Positions 8,293-15,851 are shown, counted from the stretch's first letter. The stretch: DNA of 48,145 bases from Betaproteobacteria bacterium (GCA_004298385.1 SCTX01000055.1:1-48145), one strand, 5' to 3'. Notes: generated from the sequence alone by a model not told the origin. Numbers and translations: made by a program.

Positions 8293-9453
8293 CTACTCTC
8301 GGTTGGGGGTAGCCCCGCAGGCCATGCCCGAGATAATGATCTTCTGGATGTTGGAGGTGCCTTCCACGACCTGCAGTGACTTGGCGTCGCGGTAGAAACG
8401 TTCCGCCGGATACTCGGTCGAGAACCCGAACGAGCCGTAGATCTTCATGCATTCGTTGGCCGCATGCACCGCCGCCTCGGATGCCGCGAACTTGGCGACC
8501 GAAGTTTCGTACTGGTTCGGCTTGCCCTTGTCCTTCAGCCACGCGGCCTTGTACACCAGCATCTGCGCCGCCTGGTGCTCGACTGCCATTTCGGCAATCT
8601 GCGCCTGAATCATCTGATGCTGCGAGATGGGCTTGCCGAACTGGGTGCGTTCGTTGGCGTACTGGACGGCGATTTCCAGCGCCCCGCCGGCGACGCCGAG
8701 CGCGCCCGCGGCGCAGCCGAGCCGGGTCTGGTTCAGTTGCCACATGCAGATGCGAAACCCGTCGCCCGGCTCGCCCAGCACATTCTCCTTCGGCACTTTC
8801 ATGCCGTCGAAGGCGAACTCGCCGGTCGGCGCGCATTTCAGACCGAGCTTGGTCTCGATCGCGCGCGCGCTGCAACCTTTCATTTTCTTCGGCTCGATGA
8901 TAAAGGCGGTCATGCCCTTGTTGCCCTTGGTCCGATCGGTGTAGGCATAGAGCAGGCCGGCATCGCCGAAGTGCGCTTGCGAAATCCACATCTTGGAACC
9001 GTGGACCTCCCAGTGATCGCCGCGGTCGATGGCGTGGGTCTTCATGCTGGCGACATCGGAGCCGGTGTTGGCCTCGGTCATGGCGAAGAAACCGAGCTGC
9101 GTGCCGGCGACCCAAGCGGGAACATATTTCTTTTTCTGCGCATCGCTGCCGAATTTGGCCACGCTCAGCGCGGGCCCCAGATTCTGCATGTTGAACGGCA
9201 CCCGCCAGGACGCCGATATCCTGCCGATTTGTTCGGCCATCAGAACCGACTCCATGAACCCCATGCCGCTGCCGCCCAGTTCCTGCGGCAGCGCGCAGGA
9301 GAAAAATCCCAGCGCCCCCATCTTTGCGACGCGATCGACGCGAAATTCGTGCTTCGCTTCCTCCTGCTCAAGTGTCGGCGCAATCTCCTCCGCGGCGAAT
9401 CGCCGGGCCGTGTCCTGGATCAACCGCTGGTCTTCGCTAAGTTCGAAATTCAT
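8293..9453 (-). CDS. acyl-CoA dehydrogenase
   Basis: The full-length 386-residue enzyme starts at MNFELSEDQRLIQDTARRFA; the ATG at 9453 has a purine-rich GCGAGG site and matches the family N-terminus better than the upstream in-frame start at 9504. The flavin loop reads FFAMTEANTGSDVASMKT and the C-terminus carries LQVVEGTSNIQKIII, with the catalytic-type Glu of short/medium-chain enzymes. It oxidises an acyl-CoA and passes electrons to ETF. It appears to be followed only by degraded fragments, so its original operon partner may have been lost. Confidence 0.95.
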   Translation of the reverse strand: MNFELSEDQRLIQDTARRFAAEEIAPTLEQEEAKHEFRVDRVAKMGALGFFSCALPQELGGSGMGFMESVLMAEQIGRISASWRVPFNMQNLGPALSVAKFGSDAQKKKYVPAWVAGTQLGFFAMTEANTGSDVASMKTHAIDRGDHWEVHGSKMWISQAHFGDAGLLYAYTDRTKGNKGMTAFIIEPKKMKGCSARAIETKLGLKCAPTGEFAFDGMKVPKENVLGEPGDGFRICMWQLNQTRLGCAAGALGVAGGALEIAVQYANERTQFGKPISQHQMIQAQIAEMAVEHQAAQMLVYKAAWLKDKGKPNQYETSVAKFAASEAAVHAANECMKIYGSFGFSTEYPAERFYRDAKSLQVVEGTSNIQKIIISGMACGATPNRE

Positions 9454-9790
9454 CGTTGCCTCGCTTCCGTATAAAACAGTCTGCCGCGCATTAGCGCAGC
9501 GCAAGCGATCGAGCCAGCTGGGTGCGCAGCGCCGAAAGGACAGCCAAAGTTAGCACAAAGCGCGTGCTTGCAGTTCGACCGGGATCAAGCTCCGGCACTA
9601 TCGCAGGGAAAATCTTTTGTTTTCCATAATTTGCGCGGAAGCATCGCAAGCGCTTGCAGACTATCTCGCCCGCCGGGTGGGGCCGAGGTCACATTCCTCC
9701 ATGACAGGCCTGCGCCATGCCGCTATCATGCACCATGCTCGACAATCACCTGCCCGGATTTTTTTGCGACTTTCGGGTGCGAGGCAAGAG
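9454..9790. other. 337 bp divergent intergenic region
   Basis: It separates the minus-strand acyl-CoA dehydrogenase from the plus-strand YqgE gene and should hold both promoters. I see no convincing gene. The extended YqgE frame through 9617-9790 is not family-like. The one notable element is a 12 bp perfect palindrome at 9646-9657. Confidence 0.5.
9646..9657. promoter_or_regulatory. perfect 12 bp palindrome, possible operator
   Basis: GCAAGCGCTTGC is fully self-complementary and lies between divergent genes. The position would suit a dimeric repressor such as a TetR-type fatty-acid regulator, but no regulator gene lies next to it, so this is only a candidate. Confidence 0.3.
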
Positions 9791-10408
9791 ATGAGCCTGC
9801 GCCTGCTTCTGCTCCTCGCGGCCGTGCTCGGATCGGCGCCTCTTGCATCGGCACAGACGGGCACGAGCCCGAATGGCGTGTTCCTGGTCGCCAAGCCGGC
9901 GCTCGCCGATCCCAATTTCCGCCACAGCGTGGTGCTGGTTACCCAGGCCACGGACGGCAGCACCGTGGGTTTCATCGTAAACCGCCCCGGACCTCGCTCG
10001 CTCGCGCAGATTCTGCCCGACAACGAAGTGCTGAAGCGCTTCACCGAACCGCTGTACCTCGGCGGGCCGGTGCAAGCGGCCGGCCTATTCGCCGTGTTCC
10101 GCGCCAAGGAAAATCCGTTGGGCGCGCTGCGCGTGCTCGGTGACGTGTCCTTCGCCATGGATCCCGCCGTGGTCGAGGTCGTGTTGCGCACGCCGCCCGA
10201 GCGGGTGCGTTTTTTCAACGGCTACTCCGGCTGGGCGCCGGGACAGCTCGCGGCGGAACTGGAACGCGGCGGCTGGTACGTGCTCAACGCCGATGCCGAT
10301 ACCGTGTTCCGCAAGGACATGGACAAACTCTGGGAGGAACTGCTCCGGCGGGCGCGCTCGGTCACGGCGATGCTCTCGTTAGAGCACCACGCTACGCCGG
10401 CGGATTGA
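9791..10408 (+). CDS. YqgE/AlgH family (DUF179) protein with signal peptide
   Basis: The 205-residue protein contains the YqgE/AlgH core (GVFLVAKPALADPNFRHSVV, GFIVNRPGP, LYLGGPV, FNGYSGWAPGQLAAELERG). Typical family members are about 185 residues and cytoplasmic. Here the ATG at 9791 is followed by a clear signal peptide (MSLRLLLLLAAVLGSAPLASAQ) cleaved near Ala-Gln, which predicts export to the periplasm. The usual downstream neighbour yqgF/ruvX is absent. The family function is unclear. Confidence 0.9.
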   Translation: MSLRLLLLLAAVLGSAPLASAQTGTSPNGVFLVAKPALADPNFRHSVVLVTQATDGSTVGFIVNRPGPRSLAQILPDNEVLKRFTEPLYLGGPVQAAGLFAVFRAKENPLGALRVLGDVSFAMDPAVVEVVLRTPPERVRFFNGYSGWAPGQLAAELERGGWYVLNADADTVFRKDMDKLWEELLRRARSVTAMLSLEHHATPAD

Positions 10409-10486
10409 GCGCGATCACAAGCTCGCACGCGTCAGCCGCGACACGCCGGCGACGCGCGCGTGAACGTACTTGCGCCGGCGCCGCCG

Positions 10487-11686
10487 CTACACGCGCTCCA
10501 GCACGACTGCCATGCCCTGGCCGCCGCCGATGCACAGGCTCACCAAGGCATAGCGCCCGCCGCACCGCTGCAACTGGCGCGCGGCGGTGAGGGCAAGACG
10601 CGCGCCCGATGCGCCCAAGGGATGCCCGACAGCAATGGCGCCGCCGTTCGGGTTGACGCGGCTGTCGTCGAAAGCGACGCCCAGGCCCTTCAAGCAGGAG
10701 AGGACCTGCACCGCGAACGCTTCGTTGATCTCGATCACGTCCATGTCCTTGATGCCGAGGCCGACGCGCGCCATCGCCTTTTGCGAGGCAGGCACCGGGC
10801 CTATGCCCATGATGCGCGGCAGCACGCCGGCCGAGGCGCTCGCGATCACCCGCACCATCGGCTTCACGCCCGCCTTCTCGCCGACACCCAGCGAGCCCAC
10901 GACCAGCGCCGCCGCGCCGTCGTTCACGCCCGAGGCATTGCCGGCGGTGACCACCCCGCCCTCGTACAGCGTCTTCATCGCGGCGAGCGTGGCGAGGTCG
11001 GTCTTCGGACGCGGGTGTTCGTCCTCGCTCACCACCACGGGATCGCCCTTCTTCTGCGCCATGCTGTAAGGCGCGATCTCGCCGTCGAAGAACTTGTCGC
11101 GCCTGGCCGCGGCGTATTTCGCTTGCGACGCGACCGAGAAGCGGTCGGCCTCCTCGCGCGTGATGCCGTACTCTTTCGCCAGATTGTCGGCCGTCTGCGG
11201 CATCTGGTCATCGCCGTACAACTTCACCAGCTTCGGGTTGGAAAATCGCGGGCCGATGGTGCTGTCGAACAGCCGCACTTCGCGGCCGAAGGCGCCGTCG
11301 ACCTTGTTGAACACGAACGGGGCGCGGCTCATACTCTCCACGCCGCCCGCGATGAACACTTCGCCTTCGCCGGCGGAGATCGAATGCGCCGCGTGCGCCA
11401 CCGAGCCCAGGCCGCTGGCGCAATTGCGCTGCAGCACGGTAGCCGGGATTTCGATCGGCAAGCCGGCCGAGAGTCCGGCGTGGCGCGCCACGCAGCGCGA
11501 ATCCTCGCCACCCTGATTGGCGCACCCGACCACGATGTCCTCGATGGTCTCGGGTTTGAACCGGCTGCGGGCCATCACCGCGCGTATCGCCGCGCCCAGC
11601 AGATCGTCCGGCCGCACCTTTGCGAGCGCGCCGCCGTAACGGCCGAAGGGGGTGCGTAGTCCGTCGTAAATATATGCATTCAACAT
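10487..11686 (-). CDS. acetyl-CoA acyltransferase (thiolase, PcaF/PaaJ-like)
   Basis: The 399-residue thiolase carries both active-site signatures: the nucleophilic Cys in LQRNCASGLGSV and the C-terminal AVGHPLGASGAR and SLCIGGGQGMAVV, giving the second Cys and the His. It cleaves 3-oxoacyl-CoA to acetyl-CoA and a shortened acyl-CoA. It starts 27 bp after the 3-hydroxyacyl-CoA dehydrogenase on the same strand, so the pair should perform the last two beta-oxidation steps together. Resemblance to beta-ketoadipyl-CoA thiolases suggests an aromatic or dicarboxylic substrate, which is inference. Confidence 0.95.
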   Translation of the reverse strand: MLNAYIYDGLRTPFGRYGGALAKVRPDDLLGAAIRAVMARSRFKPETIEDIVVGCANQGGEDSRCVARHAGLSAGLPIEIPATVLQRNCASGLGSVAHAAHSISAGEGEVFIAGGVESMSRAPFVFNKVDGAFGREVRLFDSTIGPRFSNPKLVKLYGDDQMPQTADNLAKEYGITREEADRFSVASQAKYAAARRDKFFDGEIAPYSMAQKKGDPVVVSEDEHPRPKTDLATLAAMKTLYEGGVVTAGNASGVNDGAAALVVGSLGVGEKAGVKPMVRVIASASAGVLPRIMGIGPVPASQKAMARVGLGIKDMDVIEINEAFAVQVLSCLKGLGVAFDDSRVNPNGGAIAVGHPLGASGARLALTAARQLQRCGGRYALVSLCIGGGQGMAVVLERV

Positions 11687-11713
11687 GTCGTTTTCCTTGT
11701 AGTTGCGGGTGGA

Positions 11714-13243
11714 TCAGGGTTCGGGGGTAACGAGCGACACGCCCAGCCGGGCGCGCCGCGTGAGCCAGATATTCGGACGGTAGCGCGGATCGCCGTAGAT
11801 GCGCTGCATGGCGGTGAGAATAGCGTAAATCTTGTGCACCCCCAGCGTATCGGCGAAAGCGAACGGGCCGCGCGGGTAGTTCAGGCCCAGCGTCACCGCC
11901 TTGTCGATGTCGGCCGGCGTAGCCGTGCGGCTCTGCGCAATCGAGCAGCCGATGTTGACGATCATGGCGACGACGCGCTGGGCGATGAAGCCCGGGCTGT
12001 CGCGGCAGACGGTCACCGGCACGCCGCTGCTCGCGAGCAGTCCATGTGCCGCATCGCGGAACACGGGGTCGGTGAGCGGCGTGCCCATGATGGTGCGGCG
12101 CTTCACCATGGGGAACAGCGTGTCCACGGCGACGGTGCGCTTGGGATCGAGCCCCTGCTCCACCGCGCAGGTGGTCGCGTCCTCGCCCAGCGGCGTCACC
12201 AGGATCAACGCGGCGTCGCCGGGCCGCGCGCCGGTTTCCAATGGCGCGCCGAGCTGTTTCAGCAGTTCGGTGAGCGCCGCATGGCCGCAAGCCTCCGCCG
12301 GGCTCACCCAGACGCTCCGCGGCCGGGCCACCGGCGCCGCCGCCTCCGGCGCCACGATCGGTTTCATTTCAGCATCGTAATCATAGAAGCCCTTCTTGGT
12401 CTTGCGTCCGAGCACGCCGGCGTCCCAGCGGCTGCGCATGATCAGGTTCGGCCGGTAGCGCGGTTCATGGAAAAACTGCGTATAGATTGCCTCCGAGGCC
12501 GGATGGGTTACGTCGAGCCCGGTGAGCTCCATCAGCTCGAACGGTCCCATGCGAAAACCGCCGACGTCGCGCATGACGCGGTCCACATCGAGGAAACTCG
12601 CCACGCCTTCATAGACCAAGTGCGAGGCCTCCAAAGTGAAACCGCGGCCGACCTGATTGACCAGGAAACCGGGCGCATCGGTGAGGCGCACCGGCTCGCG
12701 CGTCATGCGCCGGCCGATCGCCATCAAGGCTTCGCACACCCGGTCCTCGGTGCGCAGGCCGGCGATCACTTCGACCAGCTTCATCAACGGCACCGGATTG
12801 AAGAAATGCATGCCGGCGAAGCGCTGTGGCGCCTTCAACTTGGCCGCAAGCGTGGTGATGGACAGGGACGAGGTGTTGCTGGCTAGGATGCAGTCGGGCG
12901 CCACGATGTCCTCCAGTTCCCCGAACAGCGAGCGCTTCACCTCGAGATTCTCGACGATCGCCTCGATCACCAGGTGGCAGGCCTTGAACTCGGTCAGGCC
13001 GGAAACCACCCTGATGCGCGCGGTCGCAGCGGCGGCGGCGTCTTTCGTCATGCTGCCTTTTTCCGCCGCGCGCTGAAACAGCTTTTCGACGAAATCGCGC
13101 GCCTCCCGCGCAGCGCCTTCGCGGCTGTCGGAGATCAGCACCTGCATTCCCCCGGCCGCCGCGACTTGGGCGATCCCGCGCCCCATGGCGCCGGCGCCGA
13201 TGACGCCGACGGTCAAATCACTGCGATTCACGTCTAACTGCAT
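11714..13243 (-). CDS. 3-hydroxyacyl-CoA dehydrogenase, PaaH type
   Basis: The 509-residue enzyme has the N-terminal Rossmann fold (VGVIGAGAMGRGIAQVAAAG), the domain with NTSSLSITTLA and GMHFFNPVPLMKLVEVI, and two copies of the C-terminal 3HCDH domain (APGFLVNQVGRGFTLEA and SPGFIAQRVVAMIVNIG). This double-domain length of about 500 residues is that of PaaH/PaaC enzymes, which oxidise 3-hydroxyadipyl-CoA or 3-hydroxybutyryl-CoA with NAD. The thiolase downstream would take the product. Confidence 0.95.
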   Translation of the reverse strand: MQLDVNRSDLTVGVIGAGAMGRGIAQVAAAGGMQVLISDSREGAAREARDFVEKLFQRAAEKGSMTKDAAAAATARIRVVSGLTEFKACHLVIEAIVENLEVKRSLFGELEDIVAPDCILASNTSSLSITTLAAKLKAPQRFAGMHFFNPVPLMKLVEVIAGLRTEDRVCEALMAIGRRMTREPVRLTDAPGFLVNQVGRGFTLEASHLVYEGVASFLDVDRVMRDVGGFRMGPFELMELTGLDVTHPASEAIYTQFFHEPRYRPNLIMRSRWDAGVLGRKTKKGFYDYDAEMKPIVAPEAAAPVARPRSVWVSPAEACGHAALTELLKQLGAPLETGARPGDAALILVTPLGEDATTCAVEQGLDPKRTVAVDTLFPMVKRRTIMGTPLTDPVFRDAAHGLLASSGVPVTVCRDSPGFIAQRVVAMIVNIGCSIAQSRTATPADIDKAVTLGLNYPRGPFAFADTLGVHKIYAILTAMQRIYGDPRYRPNIWLTRRARLGVSLVTPEP

Positions 13244-13504
13244 ATCCGCTCCCAGTCATAGTAAAAACCGAATAGGGCTTGCCCAATGCGCTATTCTACC
13301 GCCAGCTCTGGGTCCGGACGAACTGCGGCGGAGCAAATTCCGGATGAGCCCCCCTGACGCGAGCCCTTCCCAACCCGGAGTTGATGCGCTACTCACTCGC
13401 CATTCGGAATCGGCAGCGGTAACATTGCCGCGTGAAAAGACTTTTTCTACAGACTCGTTCGGCCTGCTTGTAGAGCCTACGTCCTTGACGTATGATGCTA
13501 CAGT

Positions 13505-13819
13505 TTCACAATCGTTGAGACACCCGCCTTCAGCAAGCTGTGCGGAGACTATTGGACCGAGGATGAGCGCGGGGCTTTCGCTGCGTGGATCGCGGCCAAT
13601 CCGGAGGCCGGTGATGTCATTCCCGGGTCAGGCGGCTGCCGCAAAGTTCGGTGGTTTCGTGCAGGGTCAGGTAAACGTGGCGGAGTGCGCGTCATCCATT
13701 ACAACCAGGTCGCGGATGGACGTATCTATTTATTGCTCATTTGTGCCAAGAGTGCTCAAGACAATGTTTCTGCAAATGTTTTATTGAAGATTAAGGAGGC
13801 GCTCCGTGCCCATGACTGA
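13505..13819 (+). pseudogene. RelE/HigB-type toxin lacking a usable start codon
   Basis: The frame reads FTIVETPAFSKL, then DVIPGSGGCRKVRWFRAGS, GGVRVIHYN and LLLICAKSAQDN, a nearly full-length RelE-superfamily toxin of the kind paired with XRE antitoxins. It is open from just after a TGA at 13493, but no ATG, GTG or TTG exists in frame before the conserved N-terminus. The codon before TTC ACA is AGT where ATG would be expected, and the upstream ATGs (13492, 13495) are one base out of frame. Start-codon loss or a one-base insertion in the TTT run would both explain it. Its stop overlaps the antitoxin start. A plausible -10 (TATGAT, 13491-13496) precedes it. Confidence 0.75.
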
Positions 13820-14117
13820 AAAGAAATTGCTAGACCGAGATGCAAAGCGCGACATCGGCGCAGAGTTGCTGGCATCGGTACTTGAAATGAAGGCCGGAAA
13901 AACGGGTCGAATTCACCGCATTCCCCTGTCTGAGGTAACACAGGCCAGGGCGAAGTCTGGCCTGTCACAATCTCAGTTTGCTCGAGTCCTAGGAGTGTCA
14001 ATGAGGACGCTGCAAGAGTGGGAGCAAGGGCGGCGTAAGCCATCAGGGGCAGCACGGGCGTTGCTCACCATTGCGGCCAAGCGCCCAGACGTCATTCGTG
14101 AGGTCTTCGCACTTTAA
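13806..14117 (+). CDS. XRE-family antitoxin (HigA-like)
   Basis: The 103-residue protein has a C-terminal helix-turn-helix (ARAKSGLSQSQFARVLGVSM, then RTLQEWEQGRRKPSGAA) and a variable N-terminal half for toxin binding. The GTG at 13806 has AAGGAGG five bases upstream, better spaced than for the ATG at 13812; both start inside the toxin stop region, so the two genes are translationally coupled. As an antitoxin it should neutralise the upstream RelE/HigB-like toxin and repress its own promoter. It looks intact although the toxin start does not. Confidence 0.88.
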   Translation: MPMTEKKLLDRDAKRDIGAELLASVLEMKAGKTGRIHRIPLSEVTQARAKSGLSQSQFARVLGVSMRTLQEWEQGRRKPSGAARALLTIAAKRPDVIREVFAL

Positions 14118-14127
14118 CGCAGCGCAT

Positions 14128-14214
14128 GCCGAACTTTAGGTGGAACGGACGGGCCAACACGGCCCTGCCAGTCATGACCATCGTGCTGGCCCGCCGTTCA
14201 CCAACACGTTAAGC
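14128..14214 (+). repeat. attC recombination site 1
   Basis: The left end is GCCGAAC and the right end GTTAAGC (matches GTTRRRY). The inner arms 14139-14161 and 14182-14202 pair as GGTGGAACGGACGGG with the complement of CCCGCCGTTCACC, leaving one G and one A unpaired on the left arm. Unpaired extra-helical bases are the hallmark of folded attC sites. The length of 87 bp is within the attC range. Confidence 0.75.
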
Positions 14215-14244
14215 GTCGCCTATGCGCGCGCTGAAGTGGCGCTA

Positions 14245-14276
14245 TTGACAATAAGTACGCTTTCGCGTACGCTTAT
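14245..14276 (+). promoter_or_regulatory. yefM-yoeB promoter with overlapping operator palindrome
   Basis: A perfect TTGACA (14245-14250) is followed 17 bp later by TACGCT as a weak -10. Between them lies GTACGC-TTTC-GCGTAC (14255-14270), extended outward by ATAAG and CTTAT. YefM-family antitoxins repress their own promoters through palindromes with GTAC-like cores, so this is the likely operator. Confidence 0.6.
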
Positions 14277-14298
14277 GTATTCTCGATGGAGAATCACC

Positions 14299-14544
14299 AT
14301 GGCAGCCCCAATCACTGCAAGCGAAGCACGCGCCAGCCTGTACAGGCTCATCGATCAGACTACCGAGTCGCATCTGCCTATTCTTATCTCGGGCAAGCGC
14401 AGCAGTGCAGTTCTGGTCTCGGCGGAGGACTGGCAAGCGATTCAGGAAACGCTCTACTTGCTATCCGTTCCAGGCATGCGCGAGACCATCAAGAAGGGTA
14501 TGGCTGAGCCGCTCAGCAAGAGCGCCAAGGGACTTAGCTGGTGA
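14299..14544 (+). CDS. yefM: YefM/Phd-family antitoxin
   Basis: The 81-residue protein begins MAAPITASEARASLYRLIDQ and continues LPILISGKRSSAVLVSAEDW, the conserved Phd/YefM DNA-binding and dimerisation fold. The C-terminal tail (GMRETIKKGMAEPLS) is the flexible toxin-binding part. The start at 14299 has a GGAGA site seven bases upstream. It overlaps the toxin gene by 4 bp (GTGA). It should bind the downstream YoeB-like toxin and the palindrome in its promoter. Confidence 0.93.
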   Translation: MAAPITASEARASLYRLIDQTTESHLPILISGKRSSAVLVSAEDWQAIQETLYLLSVPGMRETIKKGMAEPLSKSAKGLSW

Positions 14545-14804
14545 AGTGGGCGGTCGTTTTCGCGAAGCACGCTGTCAAGGACGCCAAGAAGCTTGCCGCT
14601 GCTGGCTTGAAGGACAAAGCTCAGGCACTGATCAAGGTGCTGGCAAATGGCCCATTTCAGAATCCGCCACCCTTCGAAAAGCTTGTCGGTGATCTTGAGG
14701 GCGCCTACTCACGGCGAATCAGCATACAGCATCGCCTTGTCTATGAAGTCTTCGAGAAAGAGCGCACGGTTCGCGTACTTCGTATGTGGACCCATTACGA
14801 GTGA
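14541..14804 (+). CDS. yoeB: YoeB/Txe-family ribosome-dependent mRNA interferase toxin
   Basis: The 87-residue toxin starts at a GTG overlapping the yefM stop. It has the family features FAKHAVKDAKKL at the N-terminus, GDLEGAYSRRISIQHRLVYEV in the core and the C-terminal MWTHYE with the conserved His-Tyr end required for activity. Glu, Arg and His of the YoeB active site appear conserved, so it looks functional. It should cleave mRNA in the ribosomal A site when freed from YefM. Confidence 0.93.
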   Translation: MKWAVVFAKHAVKDAKKLAAAGLKDKAQALIKVLANGPFQNPPPFEKLVGDLEGAYSRRISIQHRLVYEVFEKERTVRVLRMWTHYE

Positions 14805-14983
14805 ACGCGATTGAAGCGGCTGGTTACCGAGTAGCTTGGAGCCTGGAAAACCACCTTTCGCGGAGAATTGATCTTGAAGGTTGGGAGGTAGTCATAGAAC
14901 CAGATGAGCAAGGTGGATTGACCAGTTTTCGGCTTAAAGATCGGCCCGCCGACCAAACGCTCATTAAGAAGCGCAATGGCTAG
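14801..14983 (+). CDS. small hypothetical cassette protein, coupled to yoeB
   Basis: A GTG that overlaps the yoeB stop (GTGA) opens a 60-residue frame, NAIEAAGYRVAWSLENHLSR, followed by GWEVVIEPDEQGGLTSFRLK. The composition is balanced and soluble. The 4 bp overlap with yoeB repeats the yefM-yoeB coupling, which argues that it is translated. I do not recognise the family. Its 3' end runs into attC site 2, common for cassette genes. It could be a third component of the toxin-antitoxin module or an unrelated cargo protein. Confidence 0.5.
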   Translation: MNAIEAAGYRVAWSLENHLSRRIDLEGWEVVIEPDEQGGLTSFRLKDRPADQTLIKKRNG

Positions 14984-15076
14984 GAAGCGCCTTAACAGCG
15001 CGGCCCACTCGGACCGCCTCCGGCGGCCGTTGATTATTGACGTTCGGCCCCTTGTGTTCAAGCATGAGCGTTGGAG
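14952..15076 (+). repeat. attC recombination site 2 (less certain)
   Basis: The right end is GTTGGAG at 15070-15076. The complement of the right flank shares AACGCTCAT with the left flank at 14956-14964. In the middle, CGGACCGCC-TCC-GGCGGCCG (15010-15029) forms a hairpin with one unpaired A, the same CGG-A-C pattern seen in sites 1, 3 and 5. Ends are more degenerate than at the other sites. Confidence 0.5.
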
Positions 15077-15079
15077 TTA

Positions 15080-15117
15080 TTGACAACGCCTGCTAATGTT
15101 GGCATTATCTCCAACAT
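15080..15117 (+). promoter_or_regulatory. tumE-tumA promoter with perfect inverted-repeat operator over the start codon
   Basis: TTGACA (15080-15085), a 17 bp spacer and CATTAT (15103-15108) form a strong sigma-70 promoter directly after the attC end. A perfect inverted repeat ATGTTGG ... CCAACAT (15096-15102 and 15111-15117) flanks the -10 and includes the first two bases of the ATG at 15116. Transcription would start at or within a few bases of the ATG, so the mRNA should be leaderless or nearly so. Confidence 0.7.
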
Positions 15118-15412
15118 GAAGGCCGTTGAGCTTATTCATGCACGCATCGCCTACTCAGAGTCAGCTTTCGCCGAGTTAGTACTTTGGCGGCTCCCAAAAC
15201 CGCTTGAGCGCTCGCCGCATGGATACAAGTACAGACTGGCGTATGTCGTGCGCGGAGAATGCGTTCTGCGCTACGACAACGAGGTTGGAAAAGGGGATCA
15301 CCGGCACTTCGATGGCAAAGAGAGCACTTACGTGTTCACGACGCCGGATCAGTTGATTGCCGACTTTCAGCGCGACATTGCGAGGTGGAACCATGAAAAC
15401 CGTAACTCTTGA
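15116..15412 (+). CDS. tumE: TumE-like (DUF6516) toxin component
   Basis: The 98-residue protein carries the block YKYRLAYVVRGECVLRYDNE, then GKGDHRHFDGKESTYVFTT and QLIADFQRDI, which I recognise as the TumE/DUF6516 pattern (basic strand, Tyr-Asp-Asn, His-rich turn). The ATG at 15116 is chosen because the promoter leaves no room for the upstream in-frame start. It overlaps the antitoxin gene by 20 bp. The family is known as the toxin half of a type II module; its target is not evident here. Confidence 0.75.
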   Translation: MKAVELIHARIAYSESAFAELVLWRLPKPLERSPHGYKYRLAYVVRGECVLRYDNEVGKGDHRHFDGKESTYVFTTPDQLIADFQRDIARWNHENRNS

Positions 15413-15740
15413 TGTACGAGTGCCTGCAGATTCAATGGCGGATTTTGCGCACGCCTGGAAGACAGGAAAACCTCAAAAGACTGCGCGCATCAGCTTCGCC
15501 ACTCCTGAGTTGCTTTGGAGAGTGTTGACCGAAAAACGATGGGAGTTGCTCAAAGTGCTTTGCGGGGCGGGGCCAGTGTCCATTCGCGAGGCCGCCCGCC
15601 GCGCTGGGCGCGACGTAAAGGCCGTGCACAGCGACGTAACTGCGCTGCTCAACGCCGGCGTGATCGACCGCACAGAAGACGGCCGCATTGTCTTTCCGTT
15701 TGAGGCTGTGAAAGTTGAATTCCTATTGCAGGCCGCATAG
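15393..15740 (+). CDS. tumA: TumA-like winged-HTH antitoxin
   Basis: The 115-residue protein has a winged helix-turn-helix in the middle (REAARRAGRDVKAVHSDVTA, then LLNAGVIDRTEDGRIVFPFE) and a short N-terminal strand region. The start at 15393 has GAGGTGG upstream; the longer in-frame start at 15357 lies inside the toxin gene. A DNA-binding protein downstream of and overlapping a TumE toxin is the expected antitoxin and repressor, and the perfect inverted repeat over the promoter is its likely site. Confidence 0.78.
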   Translation: MKTVTLDVRVPADSMADFAHAWKTGKPQKTARISFATPELLWRVLTEKRWELLKVLCGAGPVSIREAARRAGRDVKAVHSDVTALLNAGVIDRTEDGRIVFPFEAVKVEFLLQAA

Positions 15741-15758
15741 CGTGGCTGCATTCCAGGA

Positions 15759-15851
15759 GCCGAACTGCGCGTTGGAGAACGGACGCGCCGATAAGCAGCG
15801 CGCGTTTGGCTTGCATCAGTGGCGGCGCGCCACTCAACGCAAACGTTAAAC
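15759..15851 (+). repeat. attC recombination site 3
   Basis: The left end is GCCGAAC, identical to site 1, and the right end is GTTAAAC (GTTRRRY). The arm TGCGCGTTGGAGAACGGACG pairs with the complement of the segment ending CCACTCAACGCAAAC, sharing GCGTTG and GCGCC with several unpaired bases on the left. Length is 93 bp. Confidence 0.65.

Noticed and set aside
13244-13484. Expected place for an integron integrase or attI upstream of the first cassette
   Set aside because: No tyrosine recombinase frame exists here or elsewhere in the window, and no attI-like simple site could be recognised.
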